Both the position numbers and the translations under genes were made by a program. The notes under the pieces are model-generated. The model saw only the letters and a program-made list of their open reading frames with translations, was not told the DNA's origin and did no database searches. Positions 7,896-17,551 of a stretch of 64,000 nucleotides of DNA are shown in pieces. Positions within the stretch are counted from its first letter, which is position 1. Every line of letters begins with the position of its first letter. This DNA is from Rahnella rivi (lineage in GTDB: Bacteria > Pseudomonadota > Gammaproteobacteria > Enterobacterales > Enterobacteriaceae). The stretch lies in NCBI RefSeq assembly GCF_019049655.1, contig NZ_JAFMOX010000067.1:310001-374000 (forward strand), written 5' to 3'.

Positions 7896-9044
7896 TCAGT
7901 ACACCGGCTTCAGACGTAAACGCAGGTCCGGGCCAATCTGCCGGACATCACTGAAAACGAATTCCGGCGCATCTTTCAGATGCTGCAATCCGGGCAGTTC
8001 GCACAGTGCGCGGCCATTATCACCCAATAACTTAGGTGCCATATAAACGATTAATTCATCAATCAGACCCGCTTGTAATAAGGCTCCGGCAAGTTGAGCG
8101 CCGGCTTCCACCCAGATGGAATTTACCTGACGTTTCGCCAGTTGCATCATAAGCAGAATCAGATCGATGCGATTCTCGCGTCCCGGAACACACCATTGTT
8201 CAACGGAATCAGGCCAGGCCAGCTGATCTTTTTCAAGACGGGCCAGCAGAACGTCGCCGGGTAAATTCACCAGCTGATGCTGTGGCGTCACGCGGTTCTG
8301 GCTGTCGAGGATAATTCTCAGCGGCTGGCGAAGGTTCTGCTCAGGGTAAACGGCCTGCACATCACTGCCCAGTTCGCGCCAGCGCACATTCAGCGAGGGA
8401 TTATCGGCCAGCACCGTGGCGCTGGTGCTCAGCACCGCTGAGCTTTCTGCGCGAAAACGCTGCACGTCAGCGCGCGCCGCCGCCGAGGTGATCCACTGAC
8501 TTTCGCCGGAGGCCATCGCCGTTCGGCCATCCAGCGATGCGCCCATTTTCAGTTGTACGTAAGGGAAACCGGTGCGCATGCGTTTCAGAAAGCCAAGATT
8601 GACGGCTTCCGCCTGCGAATGCATCAGCCCATGGCTGACATCCACGCCATTTTGCTTCAGACGGTATAACCCTCGCCCGGCAACTTCCGGATTAGGATCC
8701 TGCATCGCTGCCACAACCCGGGTGATGCCTGCCGCCAGTAAAGCATCGGCACAAGGCGGCGTGCGGCCATGATGGCTGCACGGTTCGAGTGTCACATAGG
8801 CCGTCGCGCCTCTGGCTTTTTCACCGGCCATGCGCAGCGCATGGACTTCGGCATGAGGCTCACCGGCACGCAAATGGTAGCCTTCACCGACGATTTCACC
8901 CCCGGAGACAATGACACAACCGACGTTGGGATTCGGTGTGGTGGTGAAACGCCCGCGACGCGCCAGCTCGAAAGCGCGCGCCATAAAGCGTTCATCGAAG
9001 GGTAATTCAGCAGATTGGGGTGCAGCAGGCTGTTCGGGGAACAT
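7896..9044 (-). CDS. ribD: Bifunctional riboflavin biosynthesis deaminase/reductase RibD
   Basis: RibD carries out two consecutive riboflavin steps: deamination of the pyrimidine ring and NADPH-dependent reduction of the ribose side chain. The N-terminal cytidine-deaminase-like domain (about residues 1-150) has the zinc site: HAEVHAL and PCSHHGRTPPCADALLAAG. The C-terminal reductase domain (about 155-380) begins with LKMGASLDGRTAMASGESQW and ends in an acid-rich strand region. 382 residues is slightly above the E. coli length. It is 9 bp downstream of nrdR, and ribE and nusB follow. Confidence 0.96.
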   Translation of the reverse strand: MFPEQPAAPQSAELPFDERFMARAFELARRGRFTTTPNPNVGCVIVSGGEIVGEGYHLRAGEPHAEVHALRMAGEKARGATAYVTLEPCSHHGRTPPCADALLAAGITRVVAAMQDPNPEVAGRGLYRLKQNGVDVSHGLMHSQAEAVNLGFLKRMRTGFPYVQLKMGASLDGRTAMASGESQWITSAAARADVQRFRAESSAVLSTSATVLADNPSLNVRWRELGSDVQAVYPEQNLRQPLRIILDSQNRVTPQHQLVNLPGDVLLARLEKDQLAWPDSVEQWCVPGRENRIDLILLMMQLAKRQVNSIWVEAGAQLAGALLQAGLIDELIVYMAPKLLGDNGRALCELPGLQHLKDAPEFVFSDVRQIGPDLRLRLKPVY

Positions 9045-9053
9045 CAGTTTTCC

Positions 9054-9503
9054 TTAATCCTGAAGACGGGCGATCTCTTCACCAAATTCACGAATATCTT
9101 CAAAGCTGCGATAGACTGATGCGAAACGAATGTAGGCCACTTTATCCAGCCCTTTCAGGGCATCCATCACCAGATTGCCGATCATCTTCGCGGGAATTTC
9201 ACGCTCGCCGGTGGCGCGCAGCTGCGACTTAATGTGGCTGATGGCGGTTTCAACATCGTCAGAACTGACCGGCCGTTTTTCCAGCGCTTTCAGTAAGCCG
9301 CCGCGTAATTTATCTTCGTTAAAGGGTTCGCGGACTTCATTGCTTTTAATGACACGCGGCATCACCAGTTCCGCCACTTCAAAAGTGGTGAAACGTTCAT
9401 GGCACACCAGGCACTGACGGCGACGACGGACCTGCGATCCGTCACCCACCAGGCGGGAATCAATCACTTTAGTATCAACAGCAGCACAAAATGGGCAATG
9501 CAT
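9054..9503 (-). CDS. nrdR: Transcriptional repressor NrdR
   Basis: NrdR represses ribonucleotide reductase operons in response to dATP and ATP bound in its ATP-cone. The N-terminal zinc ribbon is visible as MHCPFC and CLVCHERF (two CxxC pairs), followed by the ATP-cone with FNEDKLRGGLLKALEKRPVS. I chose the ATG at 9503, giving 149 residues, the E. coli length; an in-frame upstream start would add eight residues ahead of the zinc ribbon. It begins the nrdR-ribD-ribE-nusB-thiL cluster. Confidence 0.97.
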   Translation of the reverse strand: MHCPFCAAVDTKVIDSRLVGDGSQVRRRRQCLVCHERFTTFEVAELVMPRVIKSNEVREPFNEDKLRGGLLKALEKRPVSSDDVETAISHIKSQLRATGEREIPAKMIGNLVMDALKGLDKVAYIRFASVYRSFEDIREFGEEIARLQD

Positions 9504-9661
9504 AGCACTTCCTGATCGCGAACTCAATTGGACATCAGTTTAACCCGAAGTGTGCAGACAACAAAGGCTGTCGCTACTTTCATCGACATCGGGTTAAACT
9601 TAGGCTCTCTATTAGTGCCCGGACGGTTGTTGCATCGGGCAGAAGAAAGGAAATCTCTGAT

Positions 9662-10228
9662 ATGACGAAACACCCTCGCCTTTGGCTTATCGGCGCCGCG
9701 TTGCTGAGCCTGCAGGGCTGCGCGCAGCAAAATCCACAGCTGCCGGAATTGAAATCAGAAGTGGGTCAACTGAATCAGAAACTGCAACGGCTGACCGATT
9801 TGGCGGTCGCACTTGAACAGCAAACCACGCTGAACCGGCAGTCCAGCAATGGCGTCTATTTGCTGCCTGCGGCTAAGAGCCCTGCCCTGCTGAAAAGTGA
9901 TCTGGGTGAGCTGACTGTGACGTTGCTGCGCGTGGCACCGGATGCCAGCGGGTTACAAGCGGTGTTAGAAGTGAAAAACGATGCCGGCAATCCGCTGCCG
10001 CCATTTACCGCGTCACTGAGCTGGGGCCAGCTGGATCCGGTCACCGGCAAACCGCTGACCGTCGATATGCAAACCCAAAACATCAACGTGGAACCGGATT
10101 TGCTGCCCGGACCGGTGAAAACCTTCGAGGTGAAATTCAGTCAGGTCACGATGGAAACGCTGGGCTTTGTCCATCTGCACAATATTGTCGCCACGGTACC
10201 GCCTTCTGCCGCCACAGTTCAGCCATAA
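9662..10228 (+). CDS. yajI: Predicted outer-membrane lipoprotein YajI (DUF3251)
   Basis: This is a 188-residue lipoprotein with a lipobox LLSLQGC; lipidated Cys at residue 20. After it comes a short coiled-coil-like stretch (LKSEVGQLNQKLQRLTDLAV) and a beta-rich DUF3251 domain. It matches E. coli YajI, which lies beside nrdR as here. Residue +2 after the cysteine is Ala, not Asp, which favours sorting to the outer membrane. The function is unknown. It diverges from nrdR and has its own terminator. Confidence 0.88.
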   Translation: MTKHPRLWLIGAALLSLQGCAQQNPQLPELKSEVGQLNQKLQRLTDLAVALEQQTTLNRQSSNGVYLLPAAKSPALLKSDLGELTVTLLRVAPDASGLQAVLEVKNDAGNPLPPFTASLSWGQLDPVTGKPLTVDMQTQNINVEPDLLPGPVKTFEVKFSQVTMETLGFVHLHNIVATVPPSAATVQP

Positions 10229-10245
10229 CATCCCGAATTTCAGGC

Positions 10246-10274
10246 AAAAAAAACCCCGCAGCGCGGGGTTTTTT
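10246..10274. terminator. bidirectional terminator between yajI and secF
   Basis: AAAAAAACCCCGC, loop AGC, GCGGGGTTTTTT: a strong stem flanked by A and T runs, 20 bp after yajI and 20 bp beyond the secF stop, able to serve both convergent units. Confidence 0.92.
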
Positions 10275-10295
10275 GATCACTGAACCATCAGCAGA

Positions 10296-11267
10296 TTAAG
10301 GCAGAATCGAAGGCTGATCTGCACCTTCTTTTTCCACTTTTTGCTGCAACATGTGTTCACGCTTCATACCCAGTTTCAGGGCCAGCGCCGAAGCAACATA
10401 TATCGATGAAGCCGTACCGATTGAAACACCAATCAACATGGTCAGTGAGAAACCACGCAGCAATGCACCACCAAACAAATACAGCATCAGGATCACGACT
10501 AACGTGGTACCGGATGTGATCAATGTTCTGTGCAACGTCTGGGTCAACGACACGTTAAAGATTTCGTAAGATGTCCCGCGACGGATCTTGCGGAAGTTCT
10601 CACGAATACGGTCCGATACGACGATGCTGTCGTTAAGCGAGTAACCGATAACCGACATCAGTGAAGCAACGATGGTCAGGTCAACCTCGATATGGAACAA
10701 CGAGAGCACACCCATGGTGATCACAACGTCGTGAGCAAGCGCGATAACAACACCTGCTGCCAGACGCCACTCGAAGCGGAAACCGACGTAAACCAGGATA
10801 GCGATCAATGCCACTAACAGCGCCATCGCACCATTTTGCGCCAAATCAGCCCCTACGCTTGGGCCGACGAACTCGATACGTTTCACCTGGGCATTCTGGC
10901 TGGTCGTTTCGTTAATCACGCTAAGAACCTTAGCACCCAGTTCCTGGCCGCCTGTTTCACCCTTAGTCGGTGGCATACGAACCATGATGTCGCGGCTGCT
11001 ACCAAAATTCTGTACCAGCGGTTCTGCAAAGCCTGATTTCTCAAGCGAAGCGCGCATCATGTCCAAATCCGCAGGTTTTTCCAGCGAGATTTCAATAACC
11101 GTACCGCCGGTGAAATCCAGACCCCAGTTAAAACCTTTCACACCGATAATGGCGATAGAAAGGATCAACAGGAAACCAGAGATACCGAAAGCCCAGTAAT
11201 CCCAGCGCATAAAGTCATAGACTCTACGGCCGTGGTTTAATTGTTCAACAGTATATTCCTGTGCCAC
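10296..11267 (-). CDS. secF: Protein translocase subunit SecF
   Basis: SecF, with SecD and YajC, uses the proton motive force to help the SecYEG channel release proteins into the periplasm. It has 323 residues, as in E. coli. The layout is a first membrane segment near residues 25-45 (WAFGISGFLLILSIAIIGV), the periplasmic P1 domain beginning GLDFTGGTVIEI, then five clustered membrane segments containing the RND-type motif AHDVVITMG and SVIGYSLNDSIVVSDRIREN. The start is 10 bp after the secD stop, consistent with one operon. Confidence 0.98.
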   Translation of the reverse strand: MAQEYTVEQLNHGRRVYDFMRWDYWAFGISGFLLILSIAIIGVKGFNWGLDFTGGTVIEISLEKPADLDMMRASLEKSGFAEPLVQNFGSSRDIMVRMPPTKGETGGQELGAKVLSVINETTSQNAQVKRIEFVGPSVGADLAQNGAMALLVALIAILVYVGFRFEWRLAAGVVIALAHDVVITMGVLSLFHIEVDLTIVASLMSVIGYSLNDSIVVSDRIRENFRKIRRGTSYEIFNVSLTQTLHRTLITSGTTLVVILMLYLFGGALLRGFSLTMLIGVSIGTASSIYVASALALKLGMKREHMLQQKVEKEGADQPSILP

Positions 11268-11277
11268 AACGCACTCC

Positions 11278-13125
11278 TCAGATAGACAGCTTTTTGATGC
11301 GCTTGCCGCCGTACAACAGATTTACGAGGGCACGAGTACCGACGATTGCGGTAAACATTGACGTCGCTACACCAATACCGGTTGTAATCGCAAAGCCTTT
11401 AATTGCCCCGGTGCCGACGGCATACAGGATGATGACCTTGATTAGCGTCGTGACGTTGGCATCAAAGATGGAGCTGAACGCGCCTTTGTAACCTTCATCA
11501 ATGGCCTGCTGCACTGAACGTCCGTTACTAAGTTCTTCCTTAATACGTTCGTTGATCAGTACGTTGGCATCCACCGCTACGGCAAGGGTTAATACGATAC
11601 CCGCAATACCCGGCATCGTAAGTGTTGCCCCAGGTATCAGAGACATGATCCCAACAATAAGCACCAGGTTAGCAATCAGCGCAGAGGTCGCAATCAGACC
11701 AAACTTCTTATAGAAGAACAGCATGAAGATAATTGAGACCACAAGTCCTGCCAGACAGGCTTCCAGACCTTGCTTGATATTTTCCATCCCTAAGGTCGGG
11801 CCGATGGTACGTTCTTCAACAATCTGGATTGGCGCGATCAACGCACCGGCGCGCAGCAGCAGAGACAGCTGACGGGCTTCATTCGGATCGTTTACCCCGG
11901 TGATACGGAAGCTGTTACCCAGACGTGACTGAATCGTCGCCACGTTAATAACTTCTTCTTGTTTCGCCAGAATTGAACGGCCATTGGCATCTTTCTTACC
12001 GCTGTCTTTGTACTCCACAAACAGGGTAGCCATCGGTTTACCGATGTTATCCTTAGTGAAGTTAGACATGGCGTTACCGCCAGCGCTGTCGAGAGAGATG
12101 TTAACCTGTGGCTGATTGTACTCATCCATGCTGGAGGTGGAGTCAGTGATATGGTCACCGGTCAGGATCACGCGTTTGTACAAGACAACCGGGCGGCCTT
12201 CACGGGTATTTTTCACTTCGCTGTCACCCGGCACGCGGCCAGACGCTGCAGCAGTGGCATCCACATTGGTATTCACCAGACGGAATTCCAGTGTCGCCGT
12301 GGCGCCCAGAATTTCTTTCGCACGCGCCGTATCCTGAATACCCGGCAGCTCAACGACGATACGGTCAGAACCCTGACGTTGTACCAGCGGCTCTGCCACA
12401 CCCAGTTGGTTTACACGGTTACGCAGGATGGTGATGTTTTGCTGAACGGCATACTCGCGGGCTTCATTCATGCGAGCATCAGTCATCACCACGCGAATGG
12501 CGTTATCGCCGCTGTTGGTGATCACTAAATCGCGGTGACGTGGGCTCAGGTAGCTGACCGCAGAATCGCGGGTGGCAGCATCACGAAAACGCACTTCAAC
12601 GCCATAGTTGTCGAGCTTACGCACCGTGGCATAAGGAATATTCTTGTCGCGCAGGTCGCTGCGCATGTTGTCCATCGTCTGCTCTTGCAGCTTACTCAGC
12701 GCAGTATCCATATCCACTTCCATCAGGAAGTGCACACCACCACGTAAGTCGAGGCCCAGCTTCATCGGCTCGGCGCCCAGCATGCTCAACCAGCGCGGCG
12801 TTGCCGGTGCCAGGTTAAGTGCAATAACAAACTTGTCGCCCAGCGCTTCAGTCAGCGCTTCACGTGCACGAAGCTGTACATCCGTGTCTTTGAAACGGGC
12901 AAGAATAGCGCCATTCTCCAGAGCAACTGATTTGATCTGGATTTTGCTTTGATCTAATACGTTACGGACTTGGTCCAGCGTTGCTTCACTGGCGTCGGAA
13001 CCCCGAGCACCAGTGATTTGAACAGCCGGATCCTCACCATAAAGGTTGGGAAGTGCATAAAGCAGCCCGACGATGACCACAACGATCAGCATCAGATACT
13101 TCCACGCAGGATAACGGTTTAACAC
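11278..13125 (-). CDS. secD: Protein translocase subunit SecD
   Basis: SecD is the larger partner of SecF in the SecDF translocation motor. The protein is 615 residues, the E. coli length. It has one N-terminal membrane helix, a large periplasmic P1 region with GLDLRGGVHFLMEVDMDTAL near residue 120, the head subdomain, and a C-terminal six-helix membrane domain with ALIVGIMSLIPG-like hydrophobic segments and AVAVDANVLINERIKEE, which carries the proton-path aspartate. It is the middle gene of yajC-secD-secF. Confidence 0.98.
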   Translation of the reverse strand: MLNRYPAWKYLMLIVVVIVGLLYALPNLYGEDPAVQITGARGSDASEATLDQVRNVLDQSKIQIKSVALENGAILARFKDTDVQLRAREALTEALGDKFVIALNLAPATPRWLSMLGAEPMKLGLDLRGGVHFLMEVDMDTALSKLQEQTMDNMRSDLRDKNIPYATVRKLDNYGVEVRFRDAATRDSAVSYLSPRHRDLVITNSGDNAIRVVMTDARMNEAREYAVQQNITILRNRVNQLGVAEPLVQRQGSDRIVVELPGIQDTARAKEILGATATLEFRLVNTNVDATAAASGRVPGDSEVKNTREGRPVVLYKRVILTGDHITDSTSSMDEYNQPQVNISLDSAGGNAMSNFTKDNIGKPMATLFVEYKDSGKKDANGRSILAKQEEVINVATIQSRLGNSFRITGVNDPNEARQLSLLLRAGALIAPIQIVEERTIGPTLGMENIKQGLEACLAGLVVSIIFMLFFYKKFGLIATSALIANLVLIVGIMSLIPGATLTMPGIAGIVLTLAVAVDANVLINERIKEELSNGRSVQQAIDEGYKGAFSSIFDANVTTLIKVIILYAVGTGAIKGFAITTGIGVATSMFTAIVGTRALVNLLYGGKRIKKLSI

Positions 13126-13152
13126 GGCAGTTCCCTTCGGGAAAATCGAAAA

Positions 13153-13485
13153 TTAGATAGACTTCATCGTGCCTTTTGGCAGGACAGCTGCCACGAAGTC
13201 ACGCTTGATCATCACTTCGTTAGTGTCGTTCAGTGCGATGACGACATAGCCAGTTTCAGCCACTTTCGTTACGCGACCGATCAGGCCACCGGTGGTCATC
13301 ACTTCGTCACCTTTACCGATGGAATCCATCAGTTTTTTGTGTTCTTTAGAACGTTTCTGCTGCGGGCGCAGGATCATGAAATAGAAAATCAGACCAAAAA
13401 CCACCAGCATAATAACCAGAGAGTAAGGACTTCCCTGTGACGGTGCGCCGGAAGCTGCGACAGCATCGGAAATGAAAAGACTCAT
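13153..13485 (-). CDS. yajC: Sec translocon accessory protein YajC
   Basis: YajC is a small single-span inner-membrane protein that associates with SecDF and also with AcrB. It has 110 residues: a short periplasmic N-terminus, one membrane helix (SLVIMLVVFGLIFYFMILRP) near residues 22-41, then a basic stretch RPQQKRSKEHKKLM and a soluble cytoplasmic tail with DEVMTTGGLIGRV. It stands 27 bp before secD in the queA-tgt-yajC-secDF order known from E. coli. Confidence 0.97.
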   Translation of the reverse strand: MSLFISDAVAASGAPSQGSPYSLVIMLVVFGLIFYFMILRPQQKRSKEHKKLMDSIGKGDEVMTTGGLIGRVTKVAETGYVVIALNDTNEVMIKRDFVAAVLPKGTMKSI

Positions 13486-13651
13486 TTAAATTCCCTCATT
13501 GTTGTTGTGAAGCAAAATAGTTGTTGTAAAAAAAACCGTATTTCCAAAATGGAGTCTGGCGATGAAACGTCTCGCACAATACCCCATTATGACGGCTCAA
13601 CAAATGATAAAATCGGCACCGCCTTTCGGAGATGCCGACACGACTAAGAAA

Positions 13652-14776
13652 TCAGAAGTTTAAAGGCGGAACCGGTTTGCCTTTACGCTCGTAGAAGTCT
13701 GTCACAAAGAGCTCTAATTTACCCTCTTCAATAGCCTGGCGTAAACCGGCCATCAAACGCTGGTAATAGCGCAAATTGTGGATGGTATTCAAACGGGCAC
13801 CCAGAATTTCGTTGCAACGGTCGAGATGATGCAAGTAGGCGCGGCTATAATTGCGACATGTGTAGCAATCACAGTGTTCATCCAGCGTTGTCGTATCAGA
13901 TTTATACTTGGCATTTCGGATTTTGACGATGCCATCGGTGACAAATAAGTGACCGTTACGCGCGTTACGCGTTGGCATAACACAGTCAAACATATCCACA
14001 CCGCGACGCACGCCTTCCACCAAATCTTCCGGTTTGCCGACGCCCATCAGATAACGAGGTTTGTCTTCCGGGATTTGCGGGCAAACGTGCTCAAGGATAC
14101 GGTGCATGTCCTCTTTCGGCTCGCCTACCGCCAAACCGCCCACAGCGTAACCATCAAAGCCGATATCTACCAGCCCTTTTAATGATACATCTCGTAAATC
14201 TTCGTAAACGCTGCCCTGAATAATCCCGAACAAAGCATTCTTATTATTCAATTCGTTGAAGCGATCGCGGCTGCGTTTTGCCCAGCGCAAAGACATCTCC
14301 ATGGAGCGTTTTGCGTAATCCCAGTCAGCAGGATACGGCGTACATTCGTCGAAGATCATCACGATGTCAGAACCGAGATCGTATTGGATCTCCATGGATT
14401 TTTCCGGGCTTAGAAAGACCGGATCGCCGTTGATCGGATTGCGGAAATGCACACCCTCTTCTTTGATTTTACGCATCGCCCCCAGGCTGAACACCTGAAA
14501 GCCGCCGGAATCGGTGAGGATCGGGCCGTGCCAGTTCATGAAATCGTGCAGATCGCCATGCAGTTTCATGATTTCCTGACCAGGGCGCAGCCACAGGTGG
14601 AAAGTGTTGCCCAGCAGGATTTGCGCGCCGGTATCTTTAACTTCTTCCGGGGTCATGCCTTTTACGGTGCCGTAAGTGCCCACGGGCATAAATGCCGGGG
14701 TTTCGACCACGCCACGTTCAAAGACCAGACGTCCGCGACGTGCGCGGCCATCGGTAGTGCTTAATTCGTACTTCAC
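13652..14776 (-). CDS. tgt: tRNA-guanine transglycosylase
   Basis: Tgt exchanges guanine at position 34 of GUN-anticodon tRNAs for preQ1, the first tRNA-level step of queuosine synthesis. The TIM-barrel motifs are clear: PVGTYGTVKGM at the start, the DSGGFQVFSLG substrate loop (near residue 89) and VMPTRNARNG. The zinc site CDCYTCRNYSRAYLHH is near residues 303-318. 374 residues is one fewer than E. coli. It follows queA, the next enzyme in the same pathway, and precedes yajC. Confidence 0.98.
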   Translation of the reverse strand: MKYELSTTDGRARRGRLVFERGVVETPAFMPVGTYGTVKGMTPEEVKDTGAQILLGNTFHLWLRPGQEIMKLHGDLHDFMNWHGPILTDSGGFQVFSLGAMRKIKEEGVHFRNPINGDPVFLSPEKSMEIQYDLGSDIVMIFDECTPYPADWDYAKRSMEMSLRWAKRSRDRFNELNNKNALFGIIQGSVYEDLRDVSLKGLVDIGFDGYAVGGLAVGEPKEDMHRILEHVCPQIPEDKPRYLMGVGKPEDLVEGVRRGVDMFDCVMPTRNARNGHLFVTDGIVKIRNAKYKSDTTTLDEHCDCYTCRNYSRAYLHHLDRCNEILGARLNTIHNLRYYQRLMAGLRQAIEEGKLELFVTDFYERKGKPVPPLNF

Positions 14777-14843
14777 ATTGCCTCCAGCATCAGAGAAACA
14801 GTCTGATGAGGTTAAGTCCGTGGCATGACGCCCGGAAAAGAAA

Positions 14844-14870
14844 GCCCGGATACACCGAGTGCGTCCGGGC
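14844..14870 (-). repeat. stem-loop between queA and tgt
   Basis: GCCCGGA (14844-14850) pairs with TCCGGGC (14864-14870), with partial pairing inside the loop. It lies in the 111-bp queA-tgt gap without a T run, so it probably acts on mRNA stability or partial attenuation rather than as a full stop. Confidence 0.5.
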
Positions 14871-14887
14871 GGGTAGTTACAAAAACG

Positions 14888-15958
14888 TTACTGGCCGACC
14901 ACTTCCTGCGGCGCCAGCGGGTTACGGTTGATGAACATTGCATCACCATAACTGAAGAAACGGTACTGCTCTGCGACGGCCTGATGGTAGGCATTCATCG
15001 TATTTTTATAACCGGCAAACGCCGACACCAGCATGATCAACGTCGATTCAGGCAGATGGAAGTTAGTGATCAGGGAATCAATCACCTGATAGTGATAACC
15101 CGGATAGATGAAGATCTTTGTATCGCCGAAGAATGGCGCAATCAGCGCATCTTCGCTGGCTTTCGCGGCACTTTCCAGCGAACGCACAGAGGTGGTGCCC
15201 ACGGCCACGACTTTATTACCGCGCGCTTTACACGCCAGCACGGCATCGACCACGTCCTGCGGCACTTCGGCATACTCAGCGTGCATAATGTGGTCTTCGA
15301 TAGTGTCCACGCGCACCGGCTGGAAGGTGCCCGCGCCTACGTGCAGCGTCACAAAAGCGAACTCCACGCCTTTGGCTTTCAGCGCATCCATCAGCGGTTC
15401 ATCGAAATGCAAACCGGCGGTCGGCGCGGCGACGGCACCCGGACGTTCGCTGTAGACGGTCTGATAGAGCTCGCGGTCGGCATCTTCATCAGGGCGGTCG
15501 ATATACGGCGGCAGCGGCATATGGCCGATTTCGTTGAGCAGAGTAAAGACATCACGATCTTCATTAAATTCCAGCTCAAACAGCGTATCGTGACGGGCCA
15601 CCATGGTGGCTTTAATGTCTTCTTTATCACCGAGCAGCAATTCTGCCCCCGGTTTAGGGGATTTGGACGCGCGAACGTGCGCCAGAACGCGGTGCGAATC
15701 GAGCACCCGCTCGACCAGCACTTCAATCTTGCCGCCACTGACCTTACGGCCAAACACGCGGGCCGGGATCACACGGGTATTGTTAAATACCAGCAAATCG
15801 CCAGGCAGGATTTTATCGAGAATATCGGTGAACACGCCGTGCGTTAACTCACCGCCCGGCCCGTCCAGAGACAACAAACGACAGCCGCTGCGCTGGGTTT
15901 GCGGATAGCGGGCAATCAGGGATTCAGGGAGTTCAAAAGAAAAATCGGCAACACGCAT
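14888..15958 (-). CDS. queA: S-adenosylmethionine:tRNA ribosyltransferase-isomerase
   Basis: QueA transfers and isomerises the ribosyl part of SAM onto preQ1-tRNA to give epoxyqueuosine. The 356-residue protein equals the E. coli length. Visible family motifs are MRVADFSFELPESLIARYPQ at the start, LVFNNTRVIPARVFG, AAPTAGLHFDEPLM and VGTTSVRSLESAA, with LPESTLIMLVSAFAGY near the end. It leads the queA-tgt-yajC-secDF cluster and diverges from acpH. Confidence 0.98.
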   Translation of the reverse strand: MRVADFSFELPESLIARYPQTQRSGCRLLSLDGPGGELTHGVFTDILDKILPGDLLVFNNTRVIPARVFGRKVSGGKIEVLVERVLDSHRVLAHVRASKSPKPGAELLLGDKEDIKATMVARHDTLFELEFNEDRDVFTLLNEIGHMPLPPYIDRPDEDADRELYQTVYSERPGAVAAPTAGLHFDEPLMDALKAKGVEFAFVTLHVGAGTFQPVRVDTIEDHIMHAEYAEVPQDVVDAVLACKARGNKVVAVGTTSVRSLESAAKASEDALIAPFFGDTKIFIYPGYHYQVIDSLITNFHLPESTLIMLVSAFAGYKNTMNAYHQAVAEQYRFFSYGDAMFINRNPLAPQEVVGQ

Positions 15959-16090
15959 GGTTTTTCACTTCACTTTAACGACAAAAACAGGCGGCTTAGT
16001 CTAGTGGGACGAGGCATCCCCTGCAAGCTTCTGCGCGAATAAAGGCGGCCACCCTGTCAGGGATCACATTTACTGCGTTATACTCGGCCA

Positions 16091-16672
16091 ATGAATTTTT
16101 TAGCTCACCTCCATCTGGCCTCTCTGGCCGACAGCTCCCTGTTAGGCAATCTGCTGGCGGACTTCGTTCGCGGCAACCCTGAGGGGCAATATTCCGATGA
16201 CATCGTCAGCGGGATCCGCATGCACCGCCGCGTCGATACCCTCACCGATTCCCTGCCGGAAGTCAGAATTGCGCGCAGCTATTTTCGTGATGATTTTCGC
16301 CGCGTATCACCCATTACTCTGGACGTCGTGTGGGACCATTTTCTCTCCCGCCACTGGGCCAGCATTCATCCGCAGCAATCCCTGGAAGATTTTCTTGACG
16401 ACTGTCAGCAGGAAATTGAACCGCAGCTGCCTGAAATGCCTGAGCGTTTCCGGAATCTGAATGCCTATTTATGGCCGGAACGCTGGATGGAACGTTATGC
16501 CGCGCTGCCTTTTATAGGCGACGTATTACGCGGCATGGCCAGCCGTCGGCCAAAGCTCAGTGCACTGACCGGCTCATTCCATGATATCGAACTGAATTAT
16601 GACGCCCTCGAACAGCTTTTTTGGCAGTTTTATCCGGTCATGATGCAACAGGCGAAAGACCGGCAAATCTGA
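16091..16672 (+). CDS. acpH: Acyl carrier protein phosphodiesterase
   Basis: AcpH (E. coli YajB) removes the 4'-phosphopantetheine arm from holo-ACP, regenerating apo-ACP, and belongs to an all-helical HD-like family. The 193-residue protein begins MNFLAHLHLASLADSSLLG and carries LLADFVRG, IRMHRRVDTLTD and DVVWDHFLSRHW, the conserved His/Asp-rich metal-site segments. It matches E. coli AcpH in length, and it lies next to queA there too. The opposite activity, ACP activation by acpS, is encoded at the far right of this window. Confidence 0.94.
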   Translation: MNFLAHLHLASLADSSLLGNLLADFVRGNPEGQYSDDIVSGIRMHRRVDTLTDSLPEVRIARSYFRDDFRRVSPITLDVVWDHFLSRHWASIHPQQSLEDFLDDCQQEIEPQLPEMPERFRNLNAYLWPERWMERYAALPFIGDVLRGMASRRPKLSALTGSFHDIELNYDALEQLFWQFYPVMMQQAKDRQI

Positions 16673-16895
16673 CAAACCGCGTTGAATTTGTGAGAATGAA
16701 CACAATATTTTGCAATTAAGTGTCTGTTGTTAAATAACGATGGGACATACTTCAAAAACTGATAGCCGGATGCTATCTGATTGATTGGCGCGATGGGGTT
16801 TATTCACTTCGGGCTTGCCCCTATACTGACAGTCGTTTTGTTCACCCTTTCCTCTCACCTACGACGCCCTTTTGGGTTTCATAAGGAGTAATATT

Positions 16896-17498
16896 ATGGT
16901 TCTGGTAACTCGCCCAGCCCCTGACTTCACCGCAGCAGCAGTACTTGGTAGCGGCGAAGTAGTTGAAAACTTCAACTTCAAAAAACACACTGCAGGCAAA
17001 CCAACTGTTATCTTCTTCTGGCCAATGGACTTCACTTTCGTCTGCCCTTCTGAACTGATCGCGTTTGATCACCGTTACGAAGAATTCCAGAATCGTGGCG
17101 TAGAAGTGGTAGGCGTGTCCTTCGACTCCGAGTTCGTTCACAACGCATGGCGTAACACCCCTGTTGAGAAAGGCGGCATCGGTCCTGTTAAGTACGCGAT
17201 GGTTGCTGACATCAAACGCGAAATTCAGAAAGCTTACGGTATCGAACATCCGGACGCTGGCGTTGCACTGCGCGGTTCCTTCCTGATCGACAAAGAAGGC
17301 GTTGTACGTCACCAGGTAGTGAACGATCTGCCACTGGGTCGTAACATCGACGAAATGCTGCGTATGGTTGACGCGCTGCAATTCCACGAAGAGCACGGCG
17401 AAGTGTGCCCGGCTCAGTGGGAAAAAGGCAAAAAAGGCATGGGCGCATCTCCGGATGGCGTGGCTAAATACCTGTCTGAAAACGCGTCAAACCTGTAA
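16896..17498 (+). CDS. Typical 2-Cys peroxiredoxin (Prx1/AhpC-Tsa family)
   Basis: This is a thiol peroxidase of the Prx1 class, which reduces hydrogen peroxide and organic hydroperoxides as a cytoplasmic homodimer or decamer. The peroxidatic cysteine lies in FTFVCPSELIAF (near residue 51) and the resolving cysteine in GEVCPAQWEKG (near residue 170), with the catalytic Thr and Arg contexts PMDFTF and ALRGSFLID. The ATG at 16896 follows AAGGAG and gives 200 residues. The length and the C-terminal extension fit the Tsa-like subgroup better than the 187-residue E. coli AhpC. No ahpF lies nearby, so it is probably recycled by another disulfide reductase such as thioredoxin. Confidence 0.93.
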   Translation: MVLVTRPAPDFTAAAVLGSGEVVENFNFKKHTAGKPTVIFFWPMDFTFVCPSELIAFDHRYEEFQNRGVEVVGVSFDSEFVHNAWRNTPVEKGGIGPVKYAMVADIKREIQKAYGIEHPDAGVALRGSFLIDKEGVVRHQVVNDLPLGRNIDEMLRMVDALQFHEEHGEVCPAQWEKGKKGMGASPDGVAKYLSENASNL

Positions 17499-17523
17499 TC
17501 CCTTCACGGATTTCACGTTCAAT

Positions 17524-17551
17524 AACGGTCAGCTTTGCTGGCCGTTTTTTT
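17524..17551 (+). terminator. terminator of the peroxiredoxin gene
   Basis: AACGGTCAGC, loop TTT, GCTGGCCGTT followed by a T run (17545-17551). One G-T pair in the stem. Confidence 0.85.
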